Below are positions 35,256 through 44,109 of a stretch of 44,109 bases of DNA, one piece after another. This DNA is from Candidatus Peribacteraceae bacterium (GTDB taxonomy: Bacteria > Patescibacteriota > Gracilibacteria > Peribacterales > Peribacteraceae). The notes under the pieces are model-generated. The model had not been told where the DNA came from. It did no database searches and saw only the letters and a list, made by a program, of their open reading frames with translations. A program made the position numbers and the translations under genes. Where the stretch lies: positions 1-44,109 of the forward strand of contig JALHMU010000003.1 in NCBI GenBank assembly GCA_022843885.1, read 5' to 3'. Position 1 is the stretch's first letter; each line of letters opens with the position of its first letter.

Positions 35256-36409
35256 CAAAGGATCTCATCATGAAGCAATGGCCGATTCTTTTTGTAGCTG
35301 CCGCGCTCATCATCGTGCTGACGGCAACGCTCACATACTACAAAGGCAGTCCGAGTGCGCTGTTTCATATCGACCGAACGATCACGGATGAGTATGAACT
35401 CCCAGAATATACGGTCGTCTTAAATAACATCGGGTACGACGGCATGCATTATTATCAAATCGCACGGAATGTACCGAAGCTCGTGCAACCCACATACTGG
35501 AATGAATTGAGCACGATCCCTCCAGGACCATACGCACATCAGCGCATCCTCTTGCCAGTCTTGGCGTATCTCATCGCTTTCGGACAAGACACGTTATTGC
35601 CGTATTCATTCTTGCTGATCAACATTCTCGCACTGCTGGGAACAGCATGGTTCATCATGCAAACCAAGAAACGTTCGTCGAACCTTTTTGCTGTTGCACT
35701 CGCACTTTGCCCCGCAGCAATGGTCGGTTTGCATTTCTCGCTCGCGGAACCGTTGACGCTCTTTTTGGTCACCGTCTTTTTGTTCCGTTTCACGCGTGGC
35801 GAAAAAATCGATGTGATCAACATCTTGTTGTTATCCGCGTTAGTCCTCTCACGCGAAGTGAATATTCTCTTTGCAGGTGCCACGGGTCTCTATCTCCTTG
35901 CAAAGATGCGCTGGAAAGACGCACTTCTGCTCTTCATTCCTGCGTTCGTCTTCCTTGGACTCCACTTCTTTATCTACCAAGTATTCGGAGAGATTCCGTT
36001 CCTGTGGAGTGCCGAGAAAAATGCACCGCCACTCTATGCAATTGCCGAACTCTTGTTTGGGCTCAAGGGCTATAACAAATTCACTCTGTCTTCGATCGCA
36101 CTCTTTACTGCATTCGTTCTGCCGGCGCTCATCTTGGTATCCATCCACCTCATCAAAAATCGAAAGATCGACTATGTCCCATTGATGCTCCTTACATTCC
36201 TGGGACTCATGCTCCTTATGCCAGATCACATCTGGGGTTCGATCACGAGTATTGGACGCGTTATTACGCCGGTGTACCCGCTCTACGCGTTCTTTGCGCT
36301 CACGCATGAGAATCGCGCGACGCGCACAGTTGGAGTCTGTATGCTGCTGCTCGGCCTAGGCGCGGCATTTGGCCTCGCCTTCATCCCACATCCGTTCATG
36401 TTCTCATGA
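35252..36409 (+). CDS. Multi-TM protein, GT-C-like cell-surface glycan protein
   Basis: IGYDGMHYYQIARN after first TM and AHQRILLPVLAYL; many TM segments; ATGA overlap with the upstream dehydrogenase. Confidence 0.75.
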   Translation: MTKDLIMKQWPILFVAAALIIVLTATLTYYKGSPSALFHIDRTITDEYELPEYTVVLNNIGYDGMHYYQIARNVPKLVQPTYWNELSTIPPGPYAHQRILLPVLAYLIAFGQDTLLPYSFLLINILALLGTAWFIMQTKKRSSNLFAVALALCPAAMVGLHFSLAEPLTLFLVTVFLFRFTRGEKIDVINILLLSALVLSREVNILFAGATGLYLLAKMRWKDALLLFIPAFVFLGLHFFIYQVFGEIPFLWSAEKNAPPLYAIAELLFGLKGYNKFTLSSIALFTAFVLPALILVSIHLIKNRKIDYVPLMLLTFLGLMLLMPDHIWGSITSIGRVITPVYPLYAFFALTHENRATRTVGVCMLLLGLGAAFGLAFIPHPFMFS

Positions 36410-37086
36410 AGTCCGAACTCACTATCCTCGTGCCGATCTATAACGAAGAGCGAACACTTGTGTCCATCATGGATGCGATCGTGGAAACGTGCCCAGATGC
36501 CCAAATCATTTACATTGATGACGGATCAAAAGACAAATCTCTGGAACTCCTAAAAAGTCGAGCTCGCCCGCAGGACCTTGTACTGACAAAACCAAATGGA
36601 GGAAAAGGATCTGCCATTCGTTTGGGCTTAGAACACGCAACGGGCATATACACCGTTATCCAAGATGCCGACTTGGAATATCACCCACGCCAAATCCCGA
36701 TGCTCTTAGATGAGGCGAAGAAACGCCCACATGTTGCAATCTTCGGTTCACGATTTCTAAAACCGAATCCAGCGCTCTATAAAAGATACTTAATGGGCAA
36801 CAAAGTGATGACAGGATTTTTGAATCTCTTCTTTGGATCGACACTGACGGATAGTTACACGTGCTACAAATTGTTCGAAACAGAACAGATGAAAACATTG
36901 CCGTTACAAGCGCGTGGGTTTGAATTGGAAGCAGAACTGTCAGCCTATCCGCTGAAACGGGGTATCATCATTCATGAAATTCCCGTCGAATATAAACCGC
37001 GTTCCTTGGAAGAAGGAAAAAAGATTCGCTTCAAAGATGCATGGAAAGGCATGCTGACGATCTTGAAGATCCGTTTTGGCAGCTAA
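36406..37086 (+). CDS. Glycosyltransferase family 2 (dolichyl-phosphate-mannose synthase-like)
   Basis: LTILVPIYNEERTLVSIMDAIVETCPDAQIIYIDDGSKDKSLELL, GGKGSAIRLGL, IQDADLEYHP. Confidence 0.94.
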   Translation: MKSELTILVPIYNEERTLVSIMDAIVETCPDAQIIYIDDGSKDKSLELLKSRARPQDLVLTKPNGGKGSAIRLGLEHATGIYTVIQDADLEYHPRQIPMLLDEAKKRPHVAIFGSRFLKPNPALYKRYLMGNKVMTGFLNLFFGSTLTDSYTCYKLFETEQMKTLPLQARGFELEAELSAYPLKRGIIIHEIPVEYKPRSLEEGKKIRFKDAWKGMLTILKIRFGS

Positions 37087-37092
37087 ATCGCG

Positions 37093-37121
37093 TTGCGAAG
37101 CGCACGGGGAATCGATAGTCT
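37093..37121 (+). promoter_or_regulatory. Promoter TTGCGA-N17-TAGTCT, 6 nt before ATG 37128
   Basis: ttgcga 37093-37098, tagtct 37116-37121. Confidence 0.5.
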
Positions 37122-37127
37122 GCCCGC

Positions 37128-37979
37128 ATGAAGTGGCAACCTGCCTTCGTTCACCCGGTTTCGCATGTCCCGCTTACGCGCGAGGCGGACAGCTTTAAAG
37201 ATGCACAAACTGGCGACGTATTTCCGGTCAAAAACGGTATTCCGATCTTTGTGCCGGAATCATTGCAGGAACATATGGATGGCGAACGCAAAGGACTTGA
37301 GAACACGTTGAAGACATTGCTGCGCAAGTCACCGCTGCTCTATCGTTTCTTAATCTTCATGATCAGTCCGGTATGTTTCACGGGACTATCAGCCAAGAGA
37401 TTTTTGAAACGTCTTGGTCCAGATACGACTGGTCTGAACGTGGGATCCGGTGTGCATAAATTCGGACCGAACATTTTGAACATCGATATTTTCTACTATG
37501 AAGGTGTCGACGTTGTCGCAAACGGTGAACAACTCCCCTTTGCTGATAACTCCGTCGATGCTGTCGTGTGTGAATCGCTCTTGGAACATGTACCAAAGCC
37601 GAAAGTCATCGTCGATGAAATGTTCCGCGTCTTGAAGAAAGGCGGACAGATGTACATCGTCATTCCATTCGTCTATCCGTTCCATGCGTGTCCGAACGAT
37701 TTCTATCGCTGGTCCAAAACGGGTCTGAACGAGATGCTAAAAGAAGGTGAGATCGTGAAAATCGGCGTCCGTGCCGGTGCCAGTTCCGCCTTGATGGGTC
37801 AGCTGACGACGTGGACGGCTATCATCCTCTCTTTTGGTCTCACGCCGCTCTATAACTTCTTTTCGATCGTTCTGCCACTCGTGTTCTTCCCGGTAAAATT
37901 CCTGGATCTGCTGTTTGGCTGGTATCCGACAGCTATCCATGGCGCCGGGCAATTTTACGCGGTCGTCAAAAAGCAGTGA
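37128..37979 (+). CDS. Class I SAM-dependent methyltransferase with degenerate Trm112-like N-terminus
   Basis: LNVGSGVHKFGPNILNIDIFYYEGVDVVANGEQLPFADNSVDAVVCESLLEHVPKP (Methyltransf_11 pattern). Confidence 0.92.
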   Translation: MKWQPAFVHPVSHVPLTREADSFKDAQTGDVFPVKNGIPIFVPESLQEHMDGERKGLENTLKTLLRKSPLLYRFLIFMISPVCFTGLSAKRFLKRLGPDTTGLNVGSGVHKFGPNILNIDIFYYEGVDVVANGEQLPFADNSVDAVVCESLLEHVPKPKVIVDEMFRVLKKGGQMYIVIPFVYPFHACPNDFYRWSKTGLNEMLKEGEIVKIGVRAGASSALMGQLTTWTAIILSFGLTPLYNFFSIVLPLVFFPVKFLDLLFGWYPTAIHGAGQFYAVVKKQ

Positions 37980-38002
37980 TACCATAGGGGCATCGCATTC
38001 AG

Positions 38003-39007
38003 ATGACTTCCCACTCCTCCACTCACGGCAATTCCGAGGCTCATCGTATTTCCATCGTGATACCGGTGTATCAGGGTGAAACGACGTTGCCGGCATTGAT
38101 GAAAGAAATTGAACCGTTCACAAAAAATACCGTCTCTGGAAAACATGCGTTCATCGTGACGGAGGTTGTGCTTGTACATGACAATGGTCCCGATCGTTCA
38201 GATGTGACGATGCAAACATTGAGCGAACAGTATTCTTTCGTGCGTCCTGTGTGGCTGTCCCGAAATTTTGGACAGCATCCAGCAACACTCGCAGGTATGT
38301 CGTCTACAAGTGGTGACTGGGTCATTACAATGGACGAAGACGGACAGCAGGATCCAGCGGATATTGCAGAGATGCTCAAAACCGCGCTCGAGGAAGATGT
38401 ACAAATCGTCTACGGCTCACCAAAAAATCCTCCGCCACACGGATTCCTTCGCAATACATTGAGCAACTTTGCGAAATGGATCTCTGCACATCTGCTTGGG
38501 AACGGCACAATCGGTCGCTTCAATAGTTTCCGATTGGTCGACGGTGAAATCGCACGCAGCCTTGCGGCGTACTGTGGCCACAGCGTGTTCTTGGACGTCG
38601 CGTTGTTCTGGGTCGGATCACGTGCAGCGTACTGTCCTGTCACATTGCGTGAGGAAATGGGCAGACCATCGGGATATTCATTCAAACGCCTGATGCGTCA
38701 CTTCTGGCAGTTGATCCTAACATCTGGAACAAAGCCACTACGACTCATCACCTTCATGGGTATCGCATCCATCTTCCTCGGACTCGCACTCACTGCCTAC
38801 GCCCTCTACGTGAAATTCGGATTGAAGATTCCGGTGCAAGGCTGGGCCTCGATCGTGATCGTCGTGTCGTTCTTCTCGGGTTGTATTTTGTTCTCGCTCG
38901 GCATCATCGCGGAATATCTTGCTGTCGCATTGACGATCGTGATGGGCAAGCCGCTCTACTTGGTCGTCTCGAAGCCATCCAAGCGCCGAGATTCTACGAA
39001 CGCATGA
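38003..39007 (+). CDS. Glycosyltransferase family 2 with C-terminal TM pair (GtrB/DPM-like)
   Basis: ISIVIPVYQGETTLPALM, LSRNFGQHPATLAGMSSTSGDWVITMDEDGQQDPADI. Confidence 0.95.
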   Translation: MTSHSSTHGNSEAHRISIVIPVYQGETTLPALMKEIEPFTKNTVSGKHAFIVTEVVLVHDNGPDRSDVTMQTLSEQYSFVRPVWLSRNFGQHPATLAGMSSTSGDWVITMDEDGQQDPADIAEMLKTALEEDVQIVYGSPKNPPPHGFLRNTLSNFAKWISAHLLGNGTIGRFNSFRLVDGEIARSLAAYCGHSVFLDVALFWVGSRAAYCPVTLREEMGRPSGYSFKRLMRHFWQLILTSGTKPLRLITFMGIASIFLGLALTAYALYVKFGLKIPVQGWASIVIVVSFFSGCILFSLGIIAEYLAVALTIVMGKPLYLVVSKPSKRRDSTNA

Positions 39008-39942
39008 CACACGCACTGGTGCTTGGACGGGGGCTCATCGGATCAGCACTGGAGAATGCACTCGCAGAGGTCGATGTGAAGGTTCATGCCGACTACCCTG
39101 CTCTTTCCTGGAACAATCCGGGAGTTCTCGAAGCAGAATTCGTAAAACTCTTCGAAGCATTCGCAAAGAAACTGACATCTGATGATACCTGGATGATTGC
39201 TTGGACTGCAGGAAAAGCTGTCATGAGCAGTCCGCAGGAAGTACTCGATACTGATAATCAGCTACTCTCTGTTTTTTTGAAAACACTCGAGCAATCTGCG
39301 CTGACGCAACCAGGCATTCTATTCTTAGCGAGTTCCGCCGGTGCCATTTACGCAGATGAAAAGGATCTCTGCACCGAAGAATCGTCGGCACATCCGTCGT
39401 CGTTGTACGGTCAAAATAAAATCAAGCAGGAAGAGTTGTTAACCGCATGGGCTGCAGATCAATCACACATCCGATTGTTGATCGGTCGCATTGCAACGGT
39501 GTTTGGTCCCAATCAAAACGAAAGAAAATCCCAAGGACTCATCTCACATATCTCACGTTCCATCATTCACCGTGCGCCGATCAATATTTTCGTCCCGCTC
39601 GATACCGTGCGTGATTATGTCTACAGCGATGATTGTGCCGCACACATCGCGTTGTGCCTAAAGAAAATGATGGAAGAAAAAACGGAAAAGATCGTCATGA
39701 AAATCTTCGCATCGGAACGCGTAACCACGGTCGCGCAAATCATCGGAGTGTTCCGAAGAATCTCCGCACAGCCACCTCAAATCGTTGCGTCAAACCATGT
39801 ATCTGGCGCTCTCTACAGCCATTACACGCGTTTTCGATCATTACGATGGCCGAAGGTGCGTCCAAAGAACGAACACAGTCTCGTCAGTGCAATCGCAACA
39901 GTACACAAAGCGGAATTACTCCGACATCAACGCGCAAACTGA
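39004..39942 (+). CDS. NAD-dependent epimerase/dehydratase (SDR-like)
   Basis: HALVLGRGLIGSALENAL, LASSAGAIYADE, SLYGQNKIKQEELL, GRIATVFGPNQ; ATGA overlap with upstream GT2. Confidence 0.88.
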   Translation: MTHALVLGRGLIGSALENALAEVDVKVHADYPALSWNNPGVLEAEFVKLFEAFAKKLTSDDTWMIAWTAGKAVMSSPQEVLDTDNQLLSVFLKTLEQSALTQPGILFLASSAGAIYADEKDLCTEESSAHPSSLYGQNKIKQEELLTAWAADQSHIRLLIGRIATVFGPNQNERKSQGLISHISRSIIHRAPINIFVPLDTVRDYVYSDDCAAHIALCLKKMMEEKTEKIVMKIFASERVTTVAQIIGVFRRISAQPPQIVASNHVSGALYSHYTRFRSLRWPKVRPKNEHSLVSAIATVHKAELLRHQRAN

Positions 39943-41663
39943 ACGATGGAAATTCCATTTTGATTGTAGATCTCTTTTCCATGTGACTTCAGTGTTTGCC
40001 AATTCGCAGTATCGATATCTTTTGCTGTACGAATGATGAAATCGAGTGGATAGAGTGCGAGTTTTTCTTCGGTGGAGAGTTGTAGATACTCTTCGTAAGC
40101 TTCGATTTGCTGATCAATAATGTCATCAGGAATATTCTCGTATCCACCAGCAAATTCACGATAGTAAATGCTATACAAACGACTGCTCACGAACGCGCGC
40201 AAGTCAGTTGGGAAGCGCTCTGTAGCCTCAGCGAGCGACAGATCTTCTAACCACAATTCAAAGAACATTGCGTCCCTGGCTCGCGTGGTTGGTGTGAGGT
40301 ATCCATTCGCATTTCCGGCCATATACGCACTCAACGGCGTATATACCGTAATCAAATCACGTGCATGCGCATTTTCTTTGCTAATGAAAACGACTTGTCC
40401 TTTCGTTCCAATGGAAGACAGTTCCTCGAAGACAGGTGCGTAGATCTGATACGCATCCCATTCTGCTTCACTGGCGTTGTAGGCATGCATCTGTTGCATG
40501 TATCCAAAGCCGATTGTTCCAATACAGAGAATAATTCCGAGGAGCACCTGCACGTTTCGTGTTGTAAAGCGGGAGATGCCGAAGAAGATCAGGGTTAGAA
40601 TAAGGAGTGCTGCGAGCGGCTGAATGAAATACCAATGATAATGCTGAAAGACGATCGCAGTGCCGGTAATCAGTTGTTGATTCAGTGCAATCAAGCCTGC
40701 AATCGCAAGTGCTGGCACAAGCGGCCATGTGGCCGGAAGCATTTTCCTTGTCGGAAGAGACGCAACAATGAAAGCCACTGCATACGCACCGAAGACTGCG
40801 AAGCGTTTATGAATGAGACCTTGTCGCGCGGCTGTTTCCGCATACAACGGATGATGGGCCAATTCCCACATATTGATGAGATAGGGAATACCCAACAAAA
40901 AGAACCACGCAAAAATGATGCCAATATCGGAGATGCGCATCCATTCCCTTTTCCAGAAATACCAAAGAAACAACAATCCGAGGGTCGCTGCCAAATAGGA
41001 CCATGCATACACATACGAATAGAGCATCACAGCCATACAGATGCCGATCAAACTTGCTTTCCAGGTTGCACGCTGCTTGATCCAAGAAGCCAAGATCCAC
41101 AGCGCCAAGAAGAACCATGTCGCACTCCACTGCGGATTGATGGGGCGGGCGAAGCGAAGGAAATCACTTGAGAAAATGCCTGTTTCAAGAAATTTCAGAA
41201 TGTCCCACGGCGCATTCAATGCAGCATTCGCAAACAACAACGTACATACCGCGACAATGCTCAGCCACGGCTTCTTTGTGATGGACGTCCATGCTCCAAT
41301 CATGACAATCGTGAGCAGCACTCCAAAGAAAAACTTGGAAACCGTGAAGGATGTAAGCGCATTCAAACCAAACAAGCGTCCAATCCAATAGATCGTTGCT
41401 TCGGGAACTGCTGGCTGCAGATAGGGCTGATCTTTTGGCTCACTGTAGTACTGATTCGCAACAGGCCAGTCACCTTGTTCGACCGAAACCACTCTCCCGC
41501 CATAATAAAATTCTTGATCGGTGCCCATTATCACGATGCCATCGAATGAATCGTCGAATCTCTGAAGAATATTCGGCAGTACACATGCTGCCCCAAAGAA
41601 TGTGGCGATCAGAAGTGCCACGATCCATTGTGTGCGCGGGAAAGAAAAATCTGCTTTACGCAT
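39927..41663 (-). CDS. Large multi-TM protein, GT-C-like
   Basis: MRKADFSFPRTQWIVALLIATFFGAAC...GTDQEFYYGGRVVSVEQGDW...; about 12 TM segments; start trimmed from 41747. Confidence 0.75.
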   Translation of the reverse strand: MRKADFSFPRTQWIVALLIATFFGAACVLPNILQRFDDSFDGIVIMGTDQEFYYGGRVVSVEQGDWPVANQYYSEPKDQPYLQPAVPEATIYWIGRLFGLNALTSFTVSKFFFGVLLTIVMIGAWTSITKKPWLSIVAVCTLLFANAALNAPWDILKFLETGIFSSDFLRFARPINPQWSATWFFLALWILASWIKQRATWKASLIGICMAVMLYSYVYAWSYLAATLGLLFLWYFWKREWMRISDIGIIFAWFFLLGIPYLINMWELAHHPLYAETAARQGLIHKRFAVFGAYAVAFIVASLPTRKMLPATWPLVPALAIAGLIALNQQLITGTAIVFQHYHWYFIQPLAALLILTLIFFGISRFTTRNVQVLLGIILCIGTIGFGYMQQMHAYNASEAEWDAYQIYAPVFEELSSIGTKGQVVFISKENAHARDLITVYTPLSAYMAGNANGYLTPTTRARDAMFFELWLEDLSLAEATERFPTDLRAFVSSRLYSIYYREFAGGYENIPDDIIDQQIEAYEEYLQLSTEEKLALYPLDFIIRTAKDIDTANWQTLKSHGKEIYNQNGISIVQFAR

Positions 41664-42507
41664 GTGAGGATTTTCTGCTGCTGTAGGCCTGAAATCCCAT
41701 GCCGAACAAAACCCATGCAGCAAAGAATGAAGCAGCAGAGAGAGCAATCATGGCCGACATCCAGATCCAGAAGGAAAGTGTAAAGAGGAGGAGCGACGTG
41801 AAAAACGCGATGCCACTCAAAAGTAGATAGAGCTTGAGTGGATTGTACGTCGCCATTGCCTCGGTGATGTACTGCAATGTCATCAGTGAATCGCGGATGA
41901 TGCGCACCTTCGAACGCCCAACACGTTTGTGATACGCAATGGGAAGATACGTGACAAATTTTCCTGTGAGCATGTAGACGAGTGTGATCGTTGTGGTGAA
42001 ACTGAAGCCTTCGCAGAGGTCTGGGAAAAATTGCAACGCCGTACTCTTCTTAAACACGCGAAGTCCCGAATTGATGTCAGGAATACGCTTCCCGGTTGTG
42101 AATTCCACAAGAAACTTCAGCACAATACGTGCTGGCATCTTCAGAAATGAGCCACGATACGCTTTGCCACTGCGTGCTCCGACAACCATGTCGAATCCTT
42201 CATCCATTTTATCGAGAAGATCCTGAATGCGATCGATCGGATAGCTGCCATCAGCATCAGAAATAACAATCGTATCGTGTGTTGCCGCAAGAATGCCGTC
42301 TTTCAAAGATCGACCGTAGCCTGCATTCGTTGGATGCGTGACGACCGTAGCACCCTTCCCTTCTGCAACAGCAGCAGTGTTATCAGTCGATGCATCGTTG
42401 ACAACGATGATCTCAGCATGTGGCATTGCCTCACGTAATGCATCAAGCACATGCGCGATACCTTTTTCTTCGTTGTATGCCGGGATGATGATCGAACAGT
42501 GTTTCAT
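41656..42507 (-). CDS. Glycosyltransferase family 2
   Basis: CSIIIPAYNEEKGIAHVLDALREAMPHAEIIVVNDASTDNTAAVAE, ISDADGSYPIDRI. Confidence 0.95.
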   Translation of the reverse strand: MKHCSIIIPAYNEEKGIAHVLDALREAMPHAEIIVVNDASTDNTAAVAEGKGATVVTHPTNAGYGRSLKDGILAATHDTIVISDADGSYPIDRIQDLLDKMDEGFDMVVGARSGKAYRGSFLKMPARIVLKFLVEFTTGKRIPDINSGLRVFKKSTALQFFPDLCEGFSFTTTITLVYMLTGKFVTYLPIAYHKRVGRSKVRIIRDSLMTLQYITEAMATYNPLKLYLLLSGIAFFTSLLLFTLSFWIWMSAMIALSAASFFAAWVLFGMGFQAYSSRKSSHA

Positions 42508-43727
42508 CGCTTGAAGAGCCGTGCAAAACCGACGGCTGAGCAAAGAGCATAGCAGAAAAGCACCGGCATGAGGTATCGAGGCGTCGCATCAGTCAGGGTA
42601 AACAATGCGGTCGTATACAGCATCAAAAGCAGGAATGGCGCATACTCTCGCTTCCAAATCGTAGTGAGACTGAGAGCACATCCAATGTAGAGAAGAAGCA
42701 TGCCTAACGCTGCCAATGCATTGTAGACAAATGGCCATCCGCCACCGACATACGGAAAGTGCAATTCAGCGATATCCACGATGGAGAACCACACGTAATT
42801 CGGGAAATGGCCGAGAATTTTTGAAATTGATTCCTGCTTGATCTGCTCTTCATTGCCGAGCGGAAGATTGTCCGGCCATTGTGCATGAATCAATGCATTA
42901 AAAGAGCACGCATCCGATCGGCCTGTCCAATCACGTGATACATATTCAGCCCAAAGGCATTTTACCGGCTCCAAACCTGTAACCCGCTCTGCTTGCTCAC
43001 CGCGAACGTAGATCGACCAGACACTGCGGAACGATCCGGCAACGGACCATTGTCCAAACTGTTCATGATTGCGATACGCCCACGCACCTACGAAAAGATA
43101 TGGAACAAGAATGAGGATTGCGACGTGTTGTTTCTTCATCTTCCAGAAATAGGCGAGCGAAAGAAGGCCAATCGGGAAGAAGACAAATGGGTAATATGTG
43201 AGAAGAATGCAGCCAAGTACCAATCCTGAAAAAAGCGCAGAGGAAAGTGATGGAAGACGCTTGTAGTGCAACAAGAGCGTCATGAAAATCAGGAATAAAC
43301 TTAGTGCGAGAGATTCTCGATACACCGAGAACAGGATGCGAAACACGCTCGGTGTCAGGAGCAGGAAAAAGAACGTGATCTGTGCAATTCGATCAGATGA
43401 GACATGTTTCAATTCACGTACGAAGACAAAAACTGCGGTCAGATACAGTACCGCTTGGATGAGAAAGATTGCGGAGCGATTTTCGAGTCCGAATATGAGA
43501 TAGATAATCGCAAGAAAAACGCTGTACCCAGGTTCACGCTCCATCGTGGGAGTTTCTCCATCAAGTGAATACATCCCGTGCTGTACAAGTGACGCTGCCC
43601 CAGCGTTATATTCACCGGCATCATCTTGAAACGTAAATTCAGTGGGCAATGAGGAATACCAAAAAAATACACCGCTAAATACTAGGACAAAGAGTGTGAA
43701 GCCAATGAGAAGTGAAGAACGTTGCAT
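42504..43727 (-). CDS. Multi-TM glycosyltransferase, GT39/ArnT-like
   Basis: FQDDAGEYNAGAASLVQHGMYSLDGETPTMEREPGYSVFLAIIYLIFG; many TM segments; ATGA overlap with GT2 start. Confidence 0.83.
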   Translation of the reverse strand: MQRSSLLIGFTLFVLVFSGVFFWYSSLPTEFTFQDDAGEYNAGAASLVQHGMYSLDGETPTMEREPGYSVFLAIIYLIFGLENRSAIFLIQAVLYLTAVFVFVRELKHVSSDRIAQITFFFLLLTPSVFRILFSVYRESLALSLFLIFMTLLLHYKRLPSLSSALFSGLVLGCILLTYYPFVFFPIGLLSLAYFWKMKKQHVAILILVPYLFVGAWAYRNHEQFGQWSVAGSFRSVWSIYVRGEQAERVTGLEPVKCLWAEYVSRDWTGRSDACSFNALIHAQWPDNLPLGNEEQIKQESISKILGHFPNYVWFSIVDIAELHFPYVGGGWPFVYNALAALGMLLLYIGCALSLTTIWKREYAPFLLLMLYTTALFTLTDATPRYLMPVLFCYALCSAVGFARLFKR

Positions 43728-43732
43728 AGAAG

Positions 43733-44109
43733 TTATGTGTATTGTCGCATCCATTCATCAAGCCACAAAAGTGCCCAGACGTGGTCGGAATAATCCGTGC
43801 GACTCTTCTCGTACGTGGACAGGAATTGTGCGACACCTTTTTGTTCGAGAAACTGCCACAATGGCGAATCCGATGCACCGAGGCGGTCATGCACAAATGG
43901 CTTCAGATCGCCACGGAACCATGTATCGAGTGGCAAACGGAAACCAGTTTTTGGTCGACGCAATGTTTTCTCTGGAAGAAGATCTTTGAGAAGACGTTTT
44001 AAAAGAATTTTACGTTTGCGACCTTGGACTTTGTATCCGGCGGGAATGGTTGCCGTGAGTTCCAGGAGTTTGTGATCCAAAAATGGTGAACGTGCTTCGA
44101 GGCCATGGG
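43733..44109 (-). CDS. asnB: Asparagine synthase (glutamine-hydrolyzing), C-terminal part; N-terminus beyond window
   Basis: Open to the right edge: HGLEARSPFLDHKLLELTATIPAGYKV...KRLLKDLLPEKTLRRPKTGFRLPLDTWFRGDL. Confidence 0.95.
   Translation of the reverse strand, partial: HGLEARSPFLDHKLLELTATIPAGYKVQGRKRKILLKRLLKDLLPEKTLRRPKTGFRLPLDTWFRGDLKPFVHDRLGASDSPLWQFLEQKGVAQFLSTYEKSRTDYSDHVWALLWLDEWMRQYT

Noticed and set aside
1-44109. CRISPR arrays, long tandem repeats, rRNA operons
   Set aside because: No regularly spaced direct repeats or rRNA-like sequence noticed on reading; a repeat-finder run would be needed to exclude short or degenerate arrays.

Overview
This is a gene-dense bacterial window (standard code with UGA as stop, moderate GC). 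The style suggests a Patescibacteria/CPR-type genome, but that is inference only. Left part: an ECF sigma factor with a FecR/DUF5667-like membrane protein, guaA, an O-antigen-ligase-like protein, a WecB-like epimerase, gpmA, a WecG/TagA-family transferase, a Xer-type recombinase, trmD, a GT2, a NIF3-like protein, typA, a patatin-like protein, rplT/rpmI/infC (interrupted by a HAD phosphatase gene), a PilN/PilO-like pair, prfB with a programmed +1 frameshift, tRNA-Ser(CGA), an amine oxidase, and ahcY next to a PfkB kinase. The right part (about 26.4-44.1 kb) is a large surface-glycan locus: two nucleotide-sugar dehydrogenases, several SDR epimerases, GT2s, GT-C-like membrane proteins, GtrA and asnB. 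Main observations: (1) about 25 start codons on both strands sit 6-11 nt (mostly 6-8) after a TANNNT-like -10 box, which suggests pervasive leaderless transcription; (2) a minority of genes depart from this, with SD motifs and leaders, notably two unannotated very basic mini-proteins near 22.3-22.8 kb with strong terminators, a perfect palindrome and a possible coupled leader ORF; (3) the trmD/GT2 divergent pair appears to share one symmetric -10 element; (4) prfB has an intact frameshift site. No CRISPR array, transposase or rRNA was found.
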